From NCBI RefSeq assembly GCF_000812025.2, contig NZ_JWJE02000003.1:80694-144693 (forward strand): a DNA stretch of 64,000 nt, written 5' to 3'. The DNA comes from Bacillus thermotolerans. Its GTDB lineage: Bacteria; Bacillota; Bacilli; Bacillales; Domibacillaceae. A model generated the notes under the pieces. That model saw nothing but the letters and a program-made list of their open reading frames with translations, had not been told where the DNA came from and searched no databases. Below, in pieces: positions 25,227-34,222 of this stretch (position 1 is its first letter; the number at the start of each line of letters is the position of its first letter). The translations under genes and the position numbers were made by a program.

Positions 25227-26717
25227 TTATTGAAATTGATTCATTAACATAGCCATTTGCTCGTTGGAGCGTTGAACCGCCTTCTCCATGGCGGTGAATT
25301 GGCGCCAATAGCGGTCTTCAATGGTGATCAGCTTTTCCTGAAAACGGTCGATCTGATCCTCAATGTTCTCAAGCGTGCGCCCGAGCGTGAAAGTGTTATT
25401 AACACTGGACGCTTTTCCTGCCCGTTTCTCCACCGCACTTCTCGTGTCTGAAATTGTTTCTCTTAGGCGACGGGCAATCCCCTGTTCCGCTTCGGTCTCC
25501 CCGTCCGCTGTGAACAGTTCATACAGCGCCGTCGGGTTTTCTGCGATAGCTTCCTTCAGCTTCTTCTCATCAATAACCAGCTTGCCTCGGTCTAAGTAAT
25601 TGCTGGATGTGCTGATGCCGAAATCTGTCAAATGTGTATTCCCGGCTGCCGTCGTTACCGTTTCATACAGCACAGACCGCATTTGATTCAGGCCGCTCGA
25701 CAATAAAGAATCCCCTCGGAGCGTACCGCTGCGGGCTTTCTCCTCCCATAGCTCAATCTCCTTTTCAGAAAGGGCCTCACGCTCTTCCTTTGTAAGCGGC
25801 TGGTAGTCCCGGTAGCGCTTTTCATTGAGTTCACCGTTAATTTTCTCAATCACTTCGTTATATTTATCAACGAATCCCTTAATCGTCTCGAAGACTTTAT
25901 CAGTATCTGCTGAAGCGGAAATGTTCACTGAGGTATTGGGATCTGCCTTCTTCAGCGTATACTCCACGCCATTGATACTGAATGTGTTAGACGCGCGCTC
26001 AATCTCCAAGCCATTGAGCACTGCTTTTGCGTTTTGGCCCGCTGTATTGTAAGCACCTGCCTCTGTGTTATCAGCAGACAAATTCAGCTTGGTAAAAAAG
26101 GCTCCGTCTAGTACGATCTCTGCTCCACCCGCTACGTCTCCTGAATTCTTCGCCATGACAGATGCTTTTCCAGAAGCATTATCGAAAAACATGGAAACAC
26201 CTGTCTGGTTGTTAATCTTGACGATTAACCCGTCTAGCGTTTCCTCGTCAGCATTAAAGGTAATCTCCTTAGGCTCCCCAAGCGTACCATCCTTCTCGAT
26301 GGCGCTTACTTTCATCGTCTGCTCGCCTGTGAGACTGAATAGTTCTTTAATCGTCTTCTTTGGATCAACATTCGTTCCCACACCTGCACTGCTTGCCATC
26401 GTCGCCGATGAAGCCAGCTGTTTGACCTGAATCGTACCGGTGAAATCTCCGGTCGAGCTTAAATTCCGCACAGAAACTACGCTGTCATCCGACACGCTGA
26501 TTTTTTTCTGTATGTAGTTCGCCTGCTTCATAACTCCGTCAAAGATCATATTGTCGAACTCAAATAAGGTTTTGTTCATGTCGCGGTAATCGTCACGCTG
26601 CCACTCCAAAAATTGCTTCTTCTGCTCTAATTTATTGACCGGCATCCGTTCAGCGGTCATTAAATCCTTTACCATCTGATCAATGTCCATGCCGCTTGCT
26701 AGTCCACCAATACGCAT
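25227..26717 (-). CDS. fliD: Flagellar filament capping protein FliD
   Basis: A 496-aa protein that forms the cap under which flagellin subunits polymerise. N-terminal FliD_N (MRIGGLASGMDIDQMVKDLM), a variable central region, and FliD_C with coiled-coil end (LENIEDQIDRFQEKLITIEDR YWRQFTAMEKAV). Length is in the usual range. Ribosome binding site AAAGGAG. First gene of the operon. In B. subtilis flaG precedes fliD; I see no flaG here. Confidence 0.95.
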   Translation of the reverse strand: MRIGGLASGMDIDQMVKDLMTAERMPVNKLEQKKQFLEWQRDDYRDMNKTLFEFDNMIFDGVMKQANYIQKKISVSDDSVVSVRNLSSTGDFTGTIQVKQLASSATMASSAGVGTNVDPKKTIKELFSLTGEQTMKVSAIEKDGTLGEPKEITFNADEETLDGLIVKINNQTGVSMFFDNASGKASVMAKNSGDVAGGAEIVLDGAFFTKLNLSADNTEAGAYNTAGQNAKAVLNGLEIERASNTFSINGVEYTLKKADPNTSVNISASADTDKVFETIKGFVDKYNEVIEKINGELNEKRYRDYQPLTKEEREALSEKEIELWEEKARSGTLRGDSLLSSGLNQMRSVLYETVTTAAGNTHLTDFGISTSSNYLDRGKLVIDEKKLKEAIAENPTALYELFTADGETEAEQGIARRLRETISDTRSAVEKRAGKASSVNNTFTLGRTLENIEDQIDRFQEKLITIEDRYWRQFTAMEKAVQRSNEQMAMLMNQFQ

Positions 26718-26879
26718 CTGCTTTCTCCTTTACTCTTACTCTTTATAAATAATAATCCTTGCCCCGGATCTTTCATTTGATTGCTTGCTTATTTGCTGTC
26801 TCACTCGTTATATCGGAACAAATGATTTGTTATTAATAGGCATTTAAAAAGTTCAGTATGTTTAAAGCCAGCCAACATA

Positions 26880-26920
26880 AAAACGCCGAAAAGCCAGTGC
26901 TCTCTGGCTTTTCGGCGTAT
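26880..26920 (-). terminator. Terminator after the carboxylesterase gene
   Basis: ACGCCGAAAAGCCAG and CTGGCTTTTCGGCGT form a perfect 15-bp stem with a 6-nt loop, 7 nt past the stop; it is followed by TTTTTATG on the minus strand and could also end transcription into fliD. Confidence 0.88.
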
Positions 26921-26924
26921 AGGG

Positions 26925-27686
26925 TTAAGAATGCTTCTTAGCTTGGGCGCGCTTCCGCACGAACGCAAGCGTTTGTTCAATAATTACTGATTGGTCATGG
27001 TCAAGCGTTGCGACGTGATAGCTGTTATCGAGCTCGATGATTTCTTTTTTCAGCGAAGAGATCTTCTGAAAAATCTCGCGGGAGTTATCCGGTGGAACGA
27101 CATGATCCACTTTCGAAACAAAAATCAGCGCATCACTTGTCACCTCGCTAAGATGTGCTTTTACCGTCCTCATCAGAGCCGTAATCTCGCCAATGGATCG
27201 AACGGGCGTTTTCTCATAAGCGAGCTCCTGCACACCTTCCGCTTGAATATCAGAACCGATCGCATCTAAGAAACGGGGCTCAGTCGCTCCTTCCATGGCG
27301 CTCATATCTGGTATATCGATCGCCGCATTAATCGGAACAATTCCTTTAATATCTTTATACTTCTGTGCCATGTACAGCGTCAGCGTGCCGCCCATCGAAA
27401 GCCCAGTGACAAACACTTCCTCACACCGCTCCTTGAGCCACTCGTAACCTTCTTCAACTGAAGCGATCCACTCCTGATACGTGCTTTGCTCCATATCCTC
27501 GTAATGAGTGCCGTGTCCTTTGAGCCGGGGGCCGCAGACGGTGTAGCCGGCATCCGCGTACGCTTCACCAAGCGGCCGCATACTTTGAGTAGATCCAGTG
27601 AATCCATGGATCACAAGAATTCCCGTTTTACCGCCTTCAAAATAAAACGGTTCTGCTTCCTTCAAGACAGGGTAGCGCTCCTTCAT
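26925..27686 (-). CDS. Carboxylesterase (Est30/YvaK-type alpha/beta hydrolase)
   Basis: A 253-aa cytosolic hydrolase. Oxyanion segment HGFTGS (27-32), nucleophile elbow GLSMGG with Ser97, Asp194 in SKVDHVVPP and His224 in SYHVATLD form the catalytic triad. The residue pattern, including GPRLKGHGTHYEDM, matches the thermophile Est30 and B. subtilis YvaK carboxylesterases that cleave short to medium acyl esters; the natural substrate is unknown. Single gene with terminator. Confidence 0.87.
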   Translation of the reverse strand: MKERYPVLKEAEPFYFEGGKTGILVIHGFTGSTQSMRPLGEAYADAGYTVCGPRLKGHGTHYEDMEQSTYQEWIASVEEGYEWLKERCEEVFVTGLSMGGTLTLYMAQKYKDIKGIVPINAAIDIPDMSAMEGATEPRFLDAIGSDIQAEGVQELAYEKTPVRSIGEITALMRTVKAHLSEVTSDALIFVSKVDHVVPPDNSREIFQKISSLKKEIIELDNSYHVATLDHDQSVIIEQTLAFVRKRAQAKKHS

Positions 27687-27820
27687 ATTACCTCCTCCTA
27701 TTCTGGATGACCAATTTTTACCTCTGGAATTTATTCTACATCCTTCTCTTTCATTCCTTTTACCCTATCCATACAAAAAGCAAGGCTAAAAACTTCTTTT
27801 ATTTCTATTATTCTCTCCAA

Positions 27821-29314
27821 TTAAGGTGCAATCTTTTGATCTGTATTCTCCGGCTCCTGATGGCCAAGCCTTTCTACTAAATGGCTGTGCTCGCCAAAAA
27901 TATAATAATCCATCGTTTTCTTTGGAATGTTATTGAACGCTTCGCGGCGCACAAAGTAGAAGACGGCCCCAATGGCAAGCCATACGATTAAAGCCATCCA
28001 AGACGGTACACCCATAAAGGCGGGAGAACCTGGAATGGCAAGCAAGGCAACGAACGTTAGGCTGCTGATGACACCTAGCAGGCTGCACAGCTTGCCTATC
28101 GGTGAGACGGCTCCTTCAATCGCCTCCTCTTTCCCCGACCACTTAAACATGCGGTAAGCAGCATAGCATGTATAGAAGTAGGCCACAGCTACACCGATAG
28201 AAGCCATATCAACAATCCACAGCAGTACCTGCCTGCCAAACCACGGAGCCACTAAACAGACAACCATCGTGAAAATAATTCCTGCATATGGCGTTTTGTG
28301 CTTAGCGTGTAATTTCCCAAAGACCTCCGGCAAAATGCGGGCTCGGCTCATCGCAAACAACAAGCGGCTTGCTGATACAAAAAATCCATTCAATCCTGTA
28401 AAAATCCCCATACAAATAGCTAGAGCCAGTACAAGCAATCCTACGTTGCCGAACGCTCCCGACACGACATCACCTGTTCCCCACATAGACTGCATAGCGA
28501 CCAGATCCTGCCACGGCATCGCGACTGCAGTAAAAAGAATATTCACCGCGTAAATAATTGTCGCAACCACCAGTGCCCACACAATTAATGAAAATGCTTT
28601 CTTAGCAGGGAAATCAAATTCTTCCGCCGACTGCGGGACGTTATCAAACCCAACAAAAGCAAACGGAGCAATCGCCACGATCGTTAAAATAGCTGATAAA
28701 GCCGGAACTTCCGGATTGAAAGCTGGCTGTAAATGAGAGAGGGAAGAGTCAGGATGCATAAACATACCAAGCCCAAGAGCTGCCACTCCTAGCACGAGTA
28801 CAACACAGAAGATAAACTGTAGACGTCCCGAGAAAGACGCTCCGCGAATGTTCAACCAGGCAAACAAGAGCAAAGCGGCTGTCGCAATCATTACCTCTGT
28901 CGCATAGACATCCCAGCCTGCTATGCTGTACATCCGCCCTTGCATGGCCGCTTGAGGAATCGTAAATTTGAGTAAAAGCGCCAGAGCAGATGCATTCAGC
29001 GCAACAATACTCATATATCCGAGTGCTAGAAACCACCCGCAAACGTAAGCATGCGTTCTTCCAAAACCAAGGTACGCATAAGCAAATTCCCCGCCTGACA
29101 CCGGAAAATGCCGAATTAAAAACCCGTAACTAACAGCGATAAGAATCATTAAGAGGCCGCCAATACCAAAACCCATGATCGCACCAAGCGGTCCGGGACC
29201 AGCCATCCAATCTGCCGGCAAGACAAAGCTTCCCCACCCAATGGCAGATCCTAACGCAATCGCCCAAATCCAATGCGGCTTCATCGTCTTATCTAACTGT
29301 GTCCTTTCCTCCAT
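27821..29314 (-). CDS. APC-family amino acid permease
   Basis: A 497-aa transporter with 12 predicted membrane segments. The APC signature is seen in TM1 (GSAIGWGSFVLPADWM), with a PFAFVGFDNVPQSAEEF stretch in TM6. The C-terminus is soluble and short. Substrate cannot be read from the sequence; the closest impression is of amine/amino acid exchangers. It stands alone between the esterase and an aldehyde dehydrogenase in the same direction. Confidence 0.85.
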   Translation of the reverse strand: MEERTQLDKTMKPHWIWAIALGSAIGWGSFVLPADWMAGPGPLGAIMGFGIGGLLMILIAVSYGFLIRHFPVSGGEFAYAYLGFGRTHAYVCGWFLALGYMSIVALNASALALLLKFTIPQAAMQGRMYSIAGWDVYATEVMIATAALLLFAWLNIRGASFSGRLQFIFCVVLVLGVAALGLGMFMHPDSSLSHLQPAFNPEVPALSAILTIVAIAPFAFVGFDNVPQSAEEFDFPAKKAFSLIVWALVVATIIYAVNILFTAVAMPWQDLVAMQSMWGTGDVVSGAFGNVGLLVLALAICMGIFTGLNGFFVSASRLLFAMSRARILPEVFGKLHAKHKTPYAGIIFTMVVCLVAPWFGRQVLLWIVDMASIGVAVAYFYTCYAAYRMFKWSGKEEAIEGAVSPIGKLCSLLGVISSLTFVALLAIPGSPAFMGVPSWMALIVWLAIGAVFYFVRREAFNNIPKKTMDYYIFGEHSHLVERLGHQEPENTDQKIAP

Positions 29315-29526
29315 ACAACAACCTCCTTATTAAATAGTCTATAGCCTGGCAAAACAATATAAAGAATATTCTGAAATATTTACCGACTAGCATATACAAG
29401 CTTTTTTCTTATCCCTACTATATTACAACTGCGCCTTTTACACCAATTTGATATTTCAATAGATATTATTTAATTGCTAGATAAGTTCAAACTCTTCTGT
29501 AGTTATGTACAAATAAAAAATACAGA

Positions 29527-29568
29527 GGGAAGGTTCTAAGCTCGCTTACACAAGCTTAAGAACCTTCC
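29527..29568 (-). terminator. Terminator after the first aldehyde dehydrogenase gene
   Basis: GGGAAGGTTCT-AAGCT pairs with AGCTTAAGAACCTTCCC. The minus-strand tail CTCTGTATTTTTTA contains a T run. Confidence 0.8.
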
Positions 29569-29579
29569 CTTGATCTATA

Positions 29580-31040
29580 TTAAAACGGGAAATCCCGGTA
29601 TTTCGTCTGCTTCGATACCCACTTTGTGACCGTGAATTCTTCGACTACCCAAGGGTAGCCAAACCGGCCCATACCGCTTTCCTTGTTGCCGCCAAACGGA
29701 ACAACAGGGCTGTCGTTTACGGTCTGGTCATTAATATGGGTCATGCCGCTGTCTATTCGAAGCGCCAGTTCTTCCCCTCGATCCAAGTCTTCTGTGAAAA
29801 TGGCTGAGCTTAAGCCATATTGCGTATCGTTCGCCATGTCAATGGCTTCCTCATTGGTTTCCGCTTTAATAAGTGAAGCAATCGGCGCGAATAATTCTGT
29901 TTGAGCAAGCGCACTGGAATTATCCACTTCGCTGAATACATATGGAGTCAGGATGTTGCCTTCCACTTTCCCTTCAAGCGCGACGTTCGTGCCGGCTTGC
30001 TTCGCTTTTTCAATGATGTCGAGTGCTTTATTCAGCTGGTTTTTATTCATAAGCGGTCCAATAACCGTCTTCGGATCGCTCGGATCGCCAGCCGGCAGCT
30101 CCTTCACCCGCTGAATAAACTTCTCTTTAAACTCGCCATACACATCCTTATGAATAATTAAACGGTTAATGATCATGCAGATTTGCCCTTGATGAATGAA
30201 CTTTCCAAAGACCGCTGCATCAACGGCGCGGTCCACATCTGCATCAGAAAGCACGATAAATGGGTTGTTACCGCCCAGCTCAAGAGCCACGCGCTTAAAG
30301 TTCTCGCCGGCAATCCGGCCAATGAGCTTGCCGACAGGTGTGGAACCGGTGAAAGCGATCAAACGCGGAATTGGATTTTCAAGCATTTCATTGCCGATTT
30401 CTTCAAGATCCGTTAAGACCATATTAAAGACGCCTTTTGGCAGTCCTGCCTCTTCAAGGGCCTTCGTTATGATGACGCCTCCGGTTAAGCCTGTCTGCAG
30501 GTCCGGCTTATGAACGACTGCGTTCCCAAGCGCTAAAGCCGGCGCAATCGAACGCATAGACAGGTTCATCGGGAAGTTAAACGGAGAAATAGAAGAAATC
30601 ACGCCAAGCGGCAAGCGGTGTACGCGATTCACCTTTCCTTCAATGTTATCCTCTACTTCTTTTATTTCATGAAGCTCGCCGGCATACTTGACTGCCTGCT
30701 CAAGCAGCCCGATCGTCAGCCCGAGCTCTACGTCCGCTTTGACGGCGCTTCCGCCTGTTTCACGGGAGATCGTTTTTTGAATATCCTCTTTGTTCTCCTT
30801 CAAGTAGTCTGCTGCTTTCTGCAGGACAGCCTGGCGCTCTTCAGCAGAGGTTTGTCCCCACTGTTTCTGCGCCTGCTTTGCTGTTTCAAATGCTTCCTTC
30901 AGCTGATCTCTTGTAGCAAGCTTCACGGTGGCGATGACTGATTCATCATACGGATTAATAATCTGGCCTGTGCGGTCGCTGTTTCCTTCCGTCCACTCAC
31001 CGTTTAGGAAGCTTTTATTGTATTGTTCAAATGTTGGCAT
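29580..31040 (-). CDS. NAD(P)-dependent aldehyde dehydrogenase (vanillin/benzaldehyde dehydrogenase-like)
   Basis: A 486-aa ALDH superfamily enzyme that oxidises an aldehyde to its acid. Seen: catalytic Cys288 in HQGQIC, general base Glu254 in ALELGGNN, cofactor-binding FTGSTPVG and HKPD, and SPFNFPMNLSMRSIAPALA. The ending PxxDFPF and overall pattern resemble B. subtilis YfmT. Start ATG at 31040 after AAGGAGGG; upstream in-frame codons are part of the leader. A second relative, about the same length, is at 54869. Substrate unknown. A CcpA-type site lies about 165 bp upstream but sits in a promoter of the other strand. Confidence 0.88.
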   Translation of the reverse strand: MPTFEQYNKSFLNGEWTEGNSDRTGQIINPYDESVIATVKLATRDQLKEAFETAKQAQKQWGQTSAEERQAVLQKAADYLKENKEDIQKTISRETGGSAVKADVELGLTIGLLEQAVKYAGELHEIKEVEDNIEGKVNRVHRLPLGVISSISPFNFPMNLSMRSIAPALALGNAVVHKPDLQTGLTGGVIITKALEEAGLPKGVFNMVLTDLEEIGNEMLENPIPRLIAFTGSTPVGKLIGRIAGENFKRVALELGGNNPFIVLSDADVDRAVDAAVFGKFIHQGQICMIINRLIIHKDVYGEFKEKFIQRVKELPAGDPSDPKTVIGPLMNKNQLNKALDIIEKAKQAGTNVALEGKVEGNILTPYVFSEVDNSSALAQTELFAPIASLIKAETNEEAIDMANDTQYGLSSAIFTEDLDRGEELALRIDSGMTHINDQTVNDSPVVPFGGNKESGMGRFGYPWVVEEFTVTKWVSKQTKYRDFPF

Positions 31041-31198
31041 GTATGTCCCTCCTTGTTGCTGTTCAATGCCTCTACTACTTGATTCACCTAAAGAGACGAG
31101 ATTAAACATAGGATGGAGCCCTTCCGCTAAAAAACCGTCCATTTTTCCCTTGTTGGAAAGAATTCATACTTATTTTTAGAAAAAAGTTAAAAATCTCC

Positions 31199-31227
31199 TT
31201 GATTTTGAAAGCGCTTTCTTGTATACT
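31199..31227 (+). promoter_or_regulatory. sigma-A promoter with embedded CcpA (cre) site
   Basis: TTGATT (31199-31204), 17-nt spacer, TATACT (31222-31227). The spacer carries TTGAAAGCGCTTTCT (31205-31219), a full match to the catabolite-responsive element consensus. A CcpA dimer there would cover the polymerase site, so repression during growth on good sugars is expected. Confidence 0.8.
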
Positions 31228-31232
31228 GAATT

Positions 31233-31375
31233 TAGGTTGGACAGCAACACTGGCTGTCACGGTATACGGCGAAGGTGGGGCCGGTATCACCTTCTACATA
31301 TCACTGCCTATAGCTCTTTAACTGTCACTTTTGAGTGTGTCAAGCTTTGTCTTGACACACTCTCTTTTTTTTAAA
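31233..31375 (+). ncRNA. Candidate CcpA-repressed small RNA, about 140 nt
   Basis: A plus-strand transcript starting about 7 nt after the TATACT box would end at the terminator at 31332-31373. It contains no credible reading frame. Predicted folds: GACAGC/GCTGTC (about 31249-31257), GAAGGTG/CACCTTC closing a G-rich loop (31271-31295), a single-stranded pyrimidine-rich stretch (31296-31331), and the terminator hairpin. Such layout (promoter, stems, Rho-independent end, no ORF) is typical of trans-acting sRNAs. Alternatives: a leader of the YbjQ gene ending in an attenuator, or an antisense regulator of the neighbouring aldehyde dehydrogenase leader. It does not match any riboswitch consensus I recall. 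Confidence 0.6.
31332..31373 (+). terminator. Strong terminator of the candidate small RNA
   Basis: GAGTGTGTCAAG and CTTGACACACTC form a perfect 12-bp stem with a 6-nt loop, followed by TCTTTTTTTT. Confidence 0.93.
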
Positions 31376-31448
31376 AATGAACGTGCGTTTATGCAGTCAG
31401 ATAGAATATACTAAATAGAAAGCACTTTATATAAAAGGAGTGGAACGT

Positions 31449-31778
31449 ATGCTGATCGTAACGACTGAAGCCATTAGCGGCTATACCATTACAGAGGTGA
31501 AGGGCCCAGTATTCGGTTTAACTGTCAGGGCGCGGGGCATCGGAAAAGACATTGTGGCTTCTTTAAAGGGACTAGTTGGCGGGGAGATTAACCAATATAC
31601 AGAAATGCTTGAGGATGCCCGAAAACAGGCGATGGACCGCATGGTAGAGAATGCGCACGCCATGGGTGCGAATGCGATCGTCATGATGCGCTTTGACTCC
31701 GGAGAGATTGGCCAGAACATGAGTGAAATTGTTGCTTACGGGACCGCTGTCGTTGCAGAGCCAGCTGAGATGAAATGA
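31449..31778 (+). CDS. YbjQ-family (UPF0145) heavy-metal-binding-domain-like protein
   Basis: A 109-aa protein of the YbjQ/UPF0145 family, which forms pentameric rings; biochemical role unknown. Signature regions are seen in TEAISGYTITEVKGPVFGLTVRA, the DARKQAMDRMVENAHAMGANAIV helix-strand and the end MSEIVAYGTAVV. The ATG at 31449 has AAAGGAG 8 nt upstream. It overlaps the next gene by 4 nt (ATGA), which makes a two-gene operon. Confidence 0.88.
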   Translation: MLIVTTEAISGYTITEVKGPVFGLTVRARGIGKDIVASLKGLVGGEINQYTEMLEDARKQAMDRMVENAHAMGANAIVMMRFDSGEIGQNMSEIVAYGTAVVAEPAEMK

Positions 31779-32002
31779 TTGAATGGATCGTTGCCTTCTA
31801 TGGGATTCAAGTGATTGTCATTGTGATTCTGCTGATCGGCTCATGGCTTATTTGGGATCGGCGATTCAAGCTGAGACACGGACAGCAGGTTCCGGAAGGC
31901 TTCTCCCGTACGAAAGAACGGTTTATTGATCCGACGACAGGCAAAAAGATGGTCGTGTATATGAACCGGGAAACGGGTGAGCGGTTTTACAAGGAGGAAT
32001 AG
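31775..32002 (+). CDS. Small single-pass membrane protein, coupled to the YbjQ-family gene
   Basis: A 75-aa protein with one N-terminal membrane helix (about 4-27) and a basic, cytosolic tail (RFKLRHGQQVPEGFSRTKERF). The tail has a PTTGKKMVVYMNRETGERFY section that looks like a small beta hairpin. I do not recognise a family. The 4-nt overlap with the YbjQ-type gene suggests that the pair acts together at the membrane. Confidence 0.7.
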   Translation: MIEWIVAFYGIQVIVIVILLIGSWLIWDRRFKLRHGQQVPEGFSRTKERFIDPTTGKKMVVYMNRETGERFYKEE

Positions 32003-32123
32003 ATAACCCCTCCTTCTTTTATTATTCTCGGTTTTTTCAAATTTATGTCGATTTATGAAGGATATTTACTGATAATACTGAATACTTAAACAACGGTTAA
32101 AATACATAAGAAAGGATGAGCCG

Positions 32124-32975
32124 ATGTCTCTCCAAATGACTATTCAAGCCGTGCGGGTGCCTATTTCTACTCCGACCTTGTGGCCGCACACAGCAACCAA
32201 CAGCTACCTTATCGGAAACGCAGAAGAAAGTGTACTAGTAGATGCAGGGTATGACCATCCCTCCACACGAGCGGAATTGGAAAAAGCCGTGCAAGAACAC
32301 GGACTGGCCAGGCCGTCATCCATCATTTTCACCCATCACCACCCGGATCACGTGCCCGGTGTCCGGCAGCTGACGGATTGGCAACTGGCCTTCTATTGCC
32401 ACGAACGTGACAAGCGAGCGATTAGCGGAGCTCTTCATCCTCAGGATGAACTCCGAACACTAGCGGATGAGGAAACGATCCAAGTCGGTGGTGCGGACAT
32501 TCGCATCTTACATACACCAGGTCATACAGCGGGCCACTTAAGCTTATACATCCCTTCAGAAAAGATCCTGATCGCTGGAGATAATATCCTGTCAGAAGGC
32601 ACGACCTGGATTGGACCGCCAGACGGAAATATGCGCGACTATCTTCGAAGCCTTGAACGCCTAAAGCAGCTGGACCTTGAGAAGCTCGGCCCTGGGCACG
32701 GGACATGGGTGACCGACCCGTATGAACGTATTGACTTCGTTATCACCCGCCGCCTGCATCGGGAAGAACAAATTCAGCAAATGCTGTCGGAGCATGGCCA
32801 GCTGACCGCTTATGATTTAACGAAGTATATGTACGAGGGCTATATTCATCCGAGCGTGTTTGGTGTCGCCCAGAAAACGACAGAGGCCCATTTAGTAAAA
32901 TTAATGGAAGATGGAGCCGTTGTCCAGCAAGGATCCGCCTATTCACTGCAGTCTATTTGCGAGCACAATATCTAA
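32124..32975 (+). CDS. Metallo-beta-lactamase-fold hydrolase with C-terminal winged helix
   Basis: A 283-aa protein. Metal ligands are complete: HHHPDH (71-76), His134/His138 region in HTPGHTAGH, Asp153 in IAGDN, and a late GPGHG. The last 70 residues resemble the winged-helix tail of LACTB2-like MBL proteins. Family members are thioesterases, glyoxalases, or nucleases; substrate unknown. It has its own ribosome binding site (GAAAGGATGAG) and no partner gene. Confidence 0.85.
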   Translation: MSLQMTIQAVRVPISTPTLWPHTATNSYLIGNAEESVLVDAGYDHPSTRAELEKAVQEHGLARPSSIIFTHHHPDHVPGVRQLTDWQLAFYCHERDKRAISGALHPQDELRTLADEETIQVGGADIRILHTPGHTAGHLSLYIPSEKILIAGDNILSEGTTWIGPPDGNMRDYLRSLERLKQLDLEKLGPGHGTWVTDPYERIDFVITRRLHREEQIQQMLSEHGQLTAYDLTKYMYEGYIHPSVFGVAQKTTEAHLVKLMEDGAVVQQGSAYSLQSICEHNI

Positions 32976-33076
32976 AAAATACGACCGGTTTTGACACCAT
33001 TCAGCAAAAATATGTTTAATCTGCCTCCCGAACGTAAACACTTATAACATCAAACGAACGAGGGAGGTGTTCAACA

Positions 33077-33304
33077 GTGAAAGCTTTAGATTCTATCGCA
33101 CTGATTTTATTGATTGTTGGCGGATTAAACTGGCTGCTAGTCGGTCTATTCCAATTTGACCTTGTTGCTTCTATTTTCGGTGGTCAGGAGTCATGGCTGT
33201 CTAGACTCGTTTATATTCTTGTTGGATTGTCTGCCCTGTATTCCCTTAAGTTCTTAGCGATCCTGAACAACGATCGTGCAAGAGATGTAACAGAAGGACA
33301 CTAA
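33077..33304 (+). CDS. DUF378 small membrane protein
   Basis: A 75-aa protein with two membrane segments (about 5-25 and 42-62); the pattern LILLIVGGLNWLLVGLFQFDLVA is the DUF378 (YuzA) signature. Function not known; proteins of this family are common in Bacillaceae. GTG start at 33077, after AGGGAGGTG. Single gene with terminator. Confidence 0.85.
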   Translation: MKALDSIALILLIVGGLNWLLVGLFQFDLVASIFGGQESWLSRLVYILVGLSALYSLKFLAILNNDRARDVTEGH

Positions 33305-33321
33305 TGCGTTTTATATATAAC

Positions 33322-33367
33322 AAAAGCTTCGCCGACATTATGATACACGCGCCGACGAAGCTTTTTT
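33322..33367 (+). terminator. Terminator after the DUF378 gene
   Basis: AAAAGCTTCG and CGAAGCTTTTTT pair, with an inner CGGC/GCCG, and a T run on the plus strand; the A run on the left may let it act in both directions. Confidence 0.8.
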
Positions 33368-33477
33368 ACATTTGTTTGCCTATCGGTAAAACCGAGCATA
33401 CTCGCAGGCAAAAAAGACGCTGAGCCCAAGGAGCCTGCGTCTCATAGCGCGCTTTTCAGTTATGTGTATACCTTTAG

Positions 33478-34044
33478 TTATTCTGCTGCCCTTAAAGCCG
33501 TTTCTCTCAAGACGAGCACTTCTTCCATATCTTGAGGCGGTACACCGTAAAGCTCCTCTGAGCAATAGGCGTGAACTTCCCGGTAGACGATGGCCATGAC
33601 ATCCATTGCCCACTTTTCACATTTGAGCGCCGGAGCCCAATAGTAAAGCTTCATTTCATTCACGTCTTTTGTCACCGGATGAATGCGTGTATATTGAAGG
33701 CTATCGATGCCTTTAAAGCCTGCTTTCTCATAAAAGCGAATCCGCTTGCCCGTATCCGGATCCTCCGAAGAAGCCGGCTCTACTTCAAGGATAATCGGCT
33801 TGCCCTTCTGTTTGAGCCGGTTGATCACTTTGCTTCCGACACCCTTGCTTCGGTTTGCGCTATGTACCAATATAAAGTCAACAAACACAAACTCCTCTGT
33901 TTCAAAAGAAACCAGCACGTAATCAGGCCCCTCTTCCACCTTATACCGCGGTGCTTGGCCGGTTAAAAGCCTGTCAAAATGCGCCTTCGATTTCATTTCA
34001 TTTGCCGGAAAGTACTTTCTTAATGCTGTGTACCAAGTGCTCAT
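33478..34044 (-). CDS. GNAT family N-acetyltransferase
   Basis: A 188-aa protein with a GNAT-like core: strands EFVFVDFILVHSANRSKGVGSKVINRL contain the acetyl-CoA pyrophosphate loop (R-S-K-G-V-G), then FYEKAGFKGI. The extra C-terminal 60 residues are unassigned. The start at ATG 34044 follows AAGGAG with a long spacer; a TTG at 34053 is an alternative. It is divergent from the ATP-grasp gene with a 178-bp shared intergenic region, so common control is possible. Substrate unknown. Confidence 0.75.
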   Translation of the reverse strand: MSTWYTALRKYFPANEMKSKAHFDRLLTGQAPRYKVEEGPDYVLVSFETEEFVFVDFILVHSANRSKGVGSKVINRLKQKGKPIILEVEPASSEDPDTGKRIRFYEKAGFKGIDSLQYTRIHPVTKDVNEMKLYYWAPALKCEKWAMDVMAIVYREVHAYCSEELYGVPPQDMEEVLVLRETALRAAE

Positions 34045-34222
34045 CTGATTCAACCACTCCTTAGGATATTTTGTCAGCTACCTCCCTTACATACCTTTAA
34101 ATTCCGATAAATAAACTTTCTTTTCTAAAAAAAGTTTATATTCTTAAAAATGAGGGTATTTAAGCCTTGCTTTATTATTTTGTTATTTTTTATTATTTGA
34201 AGTGAAGGATGGGGAGAAGGAT

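Noticed and set aside
31233..31440. Riboswitch leader for the YbjQ-type gene
   Set aside because: Not fully excluded, but the terminator is strong without a visible competing antiterminator, and no aptamer consensus that I know fits.
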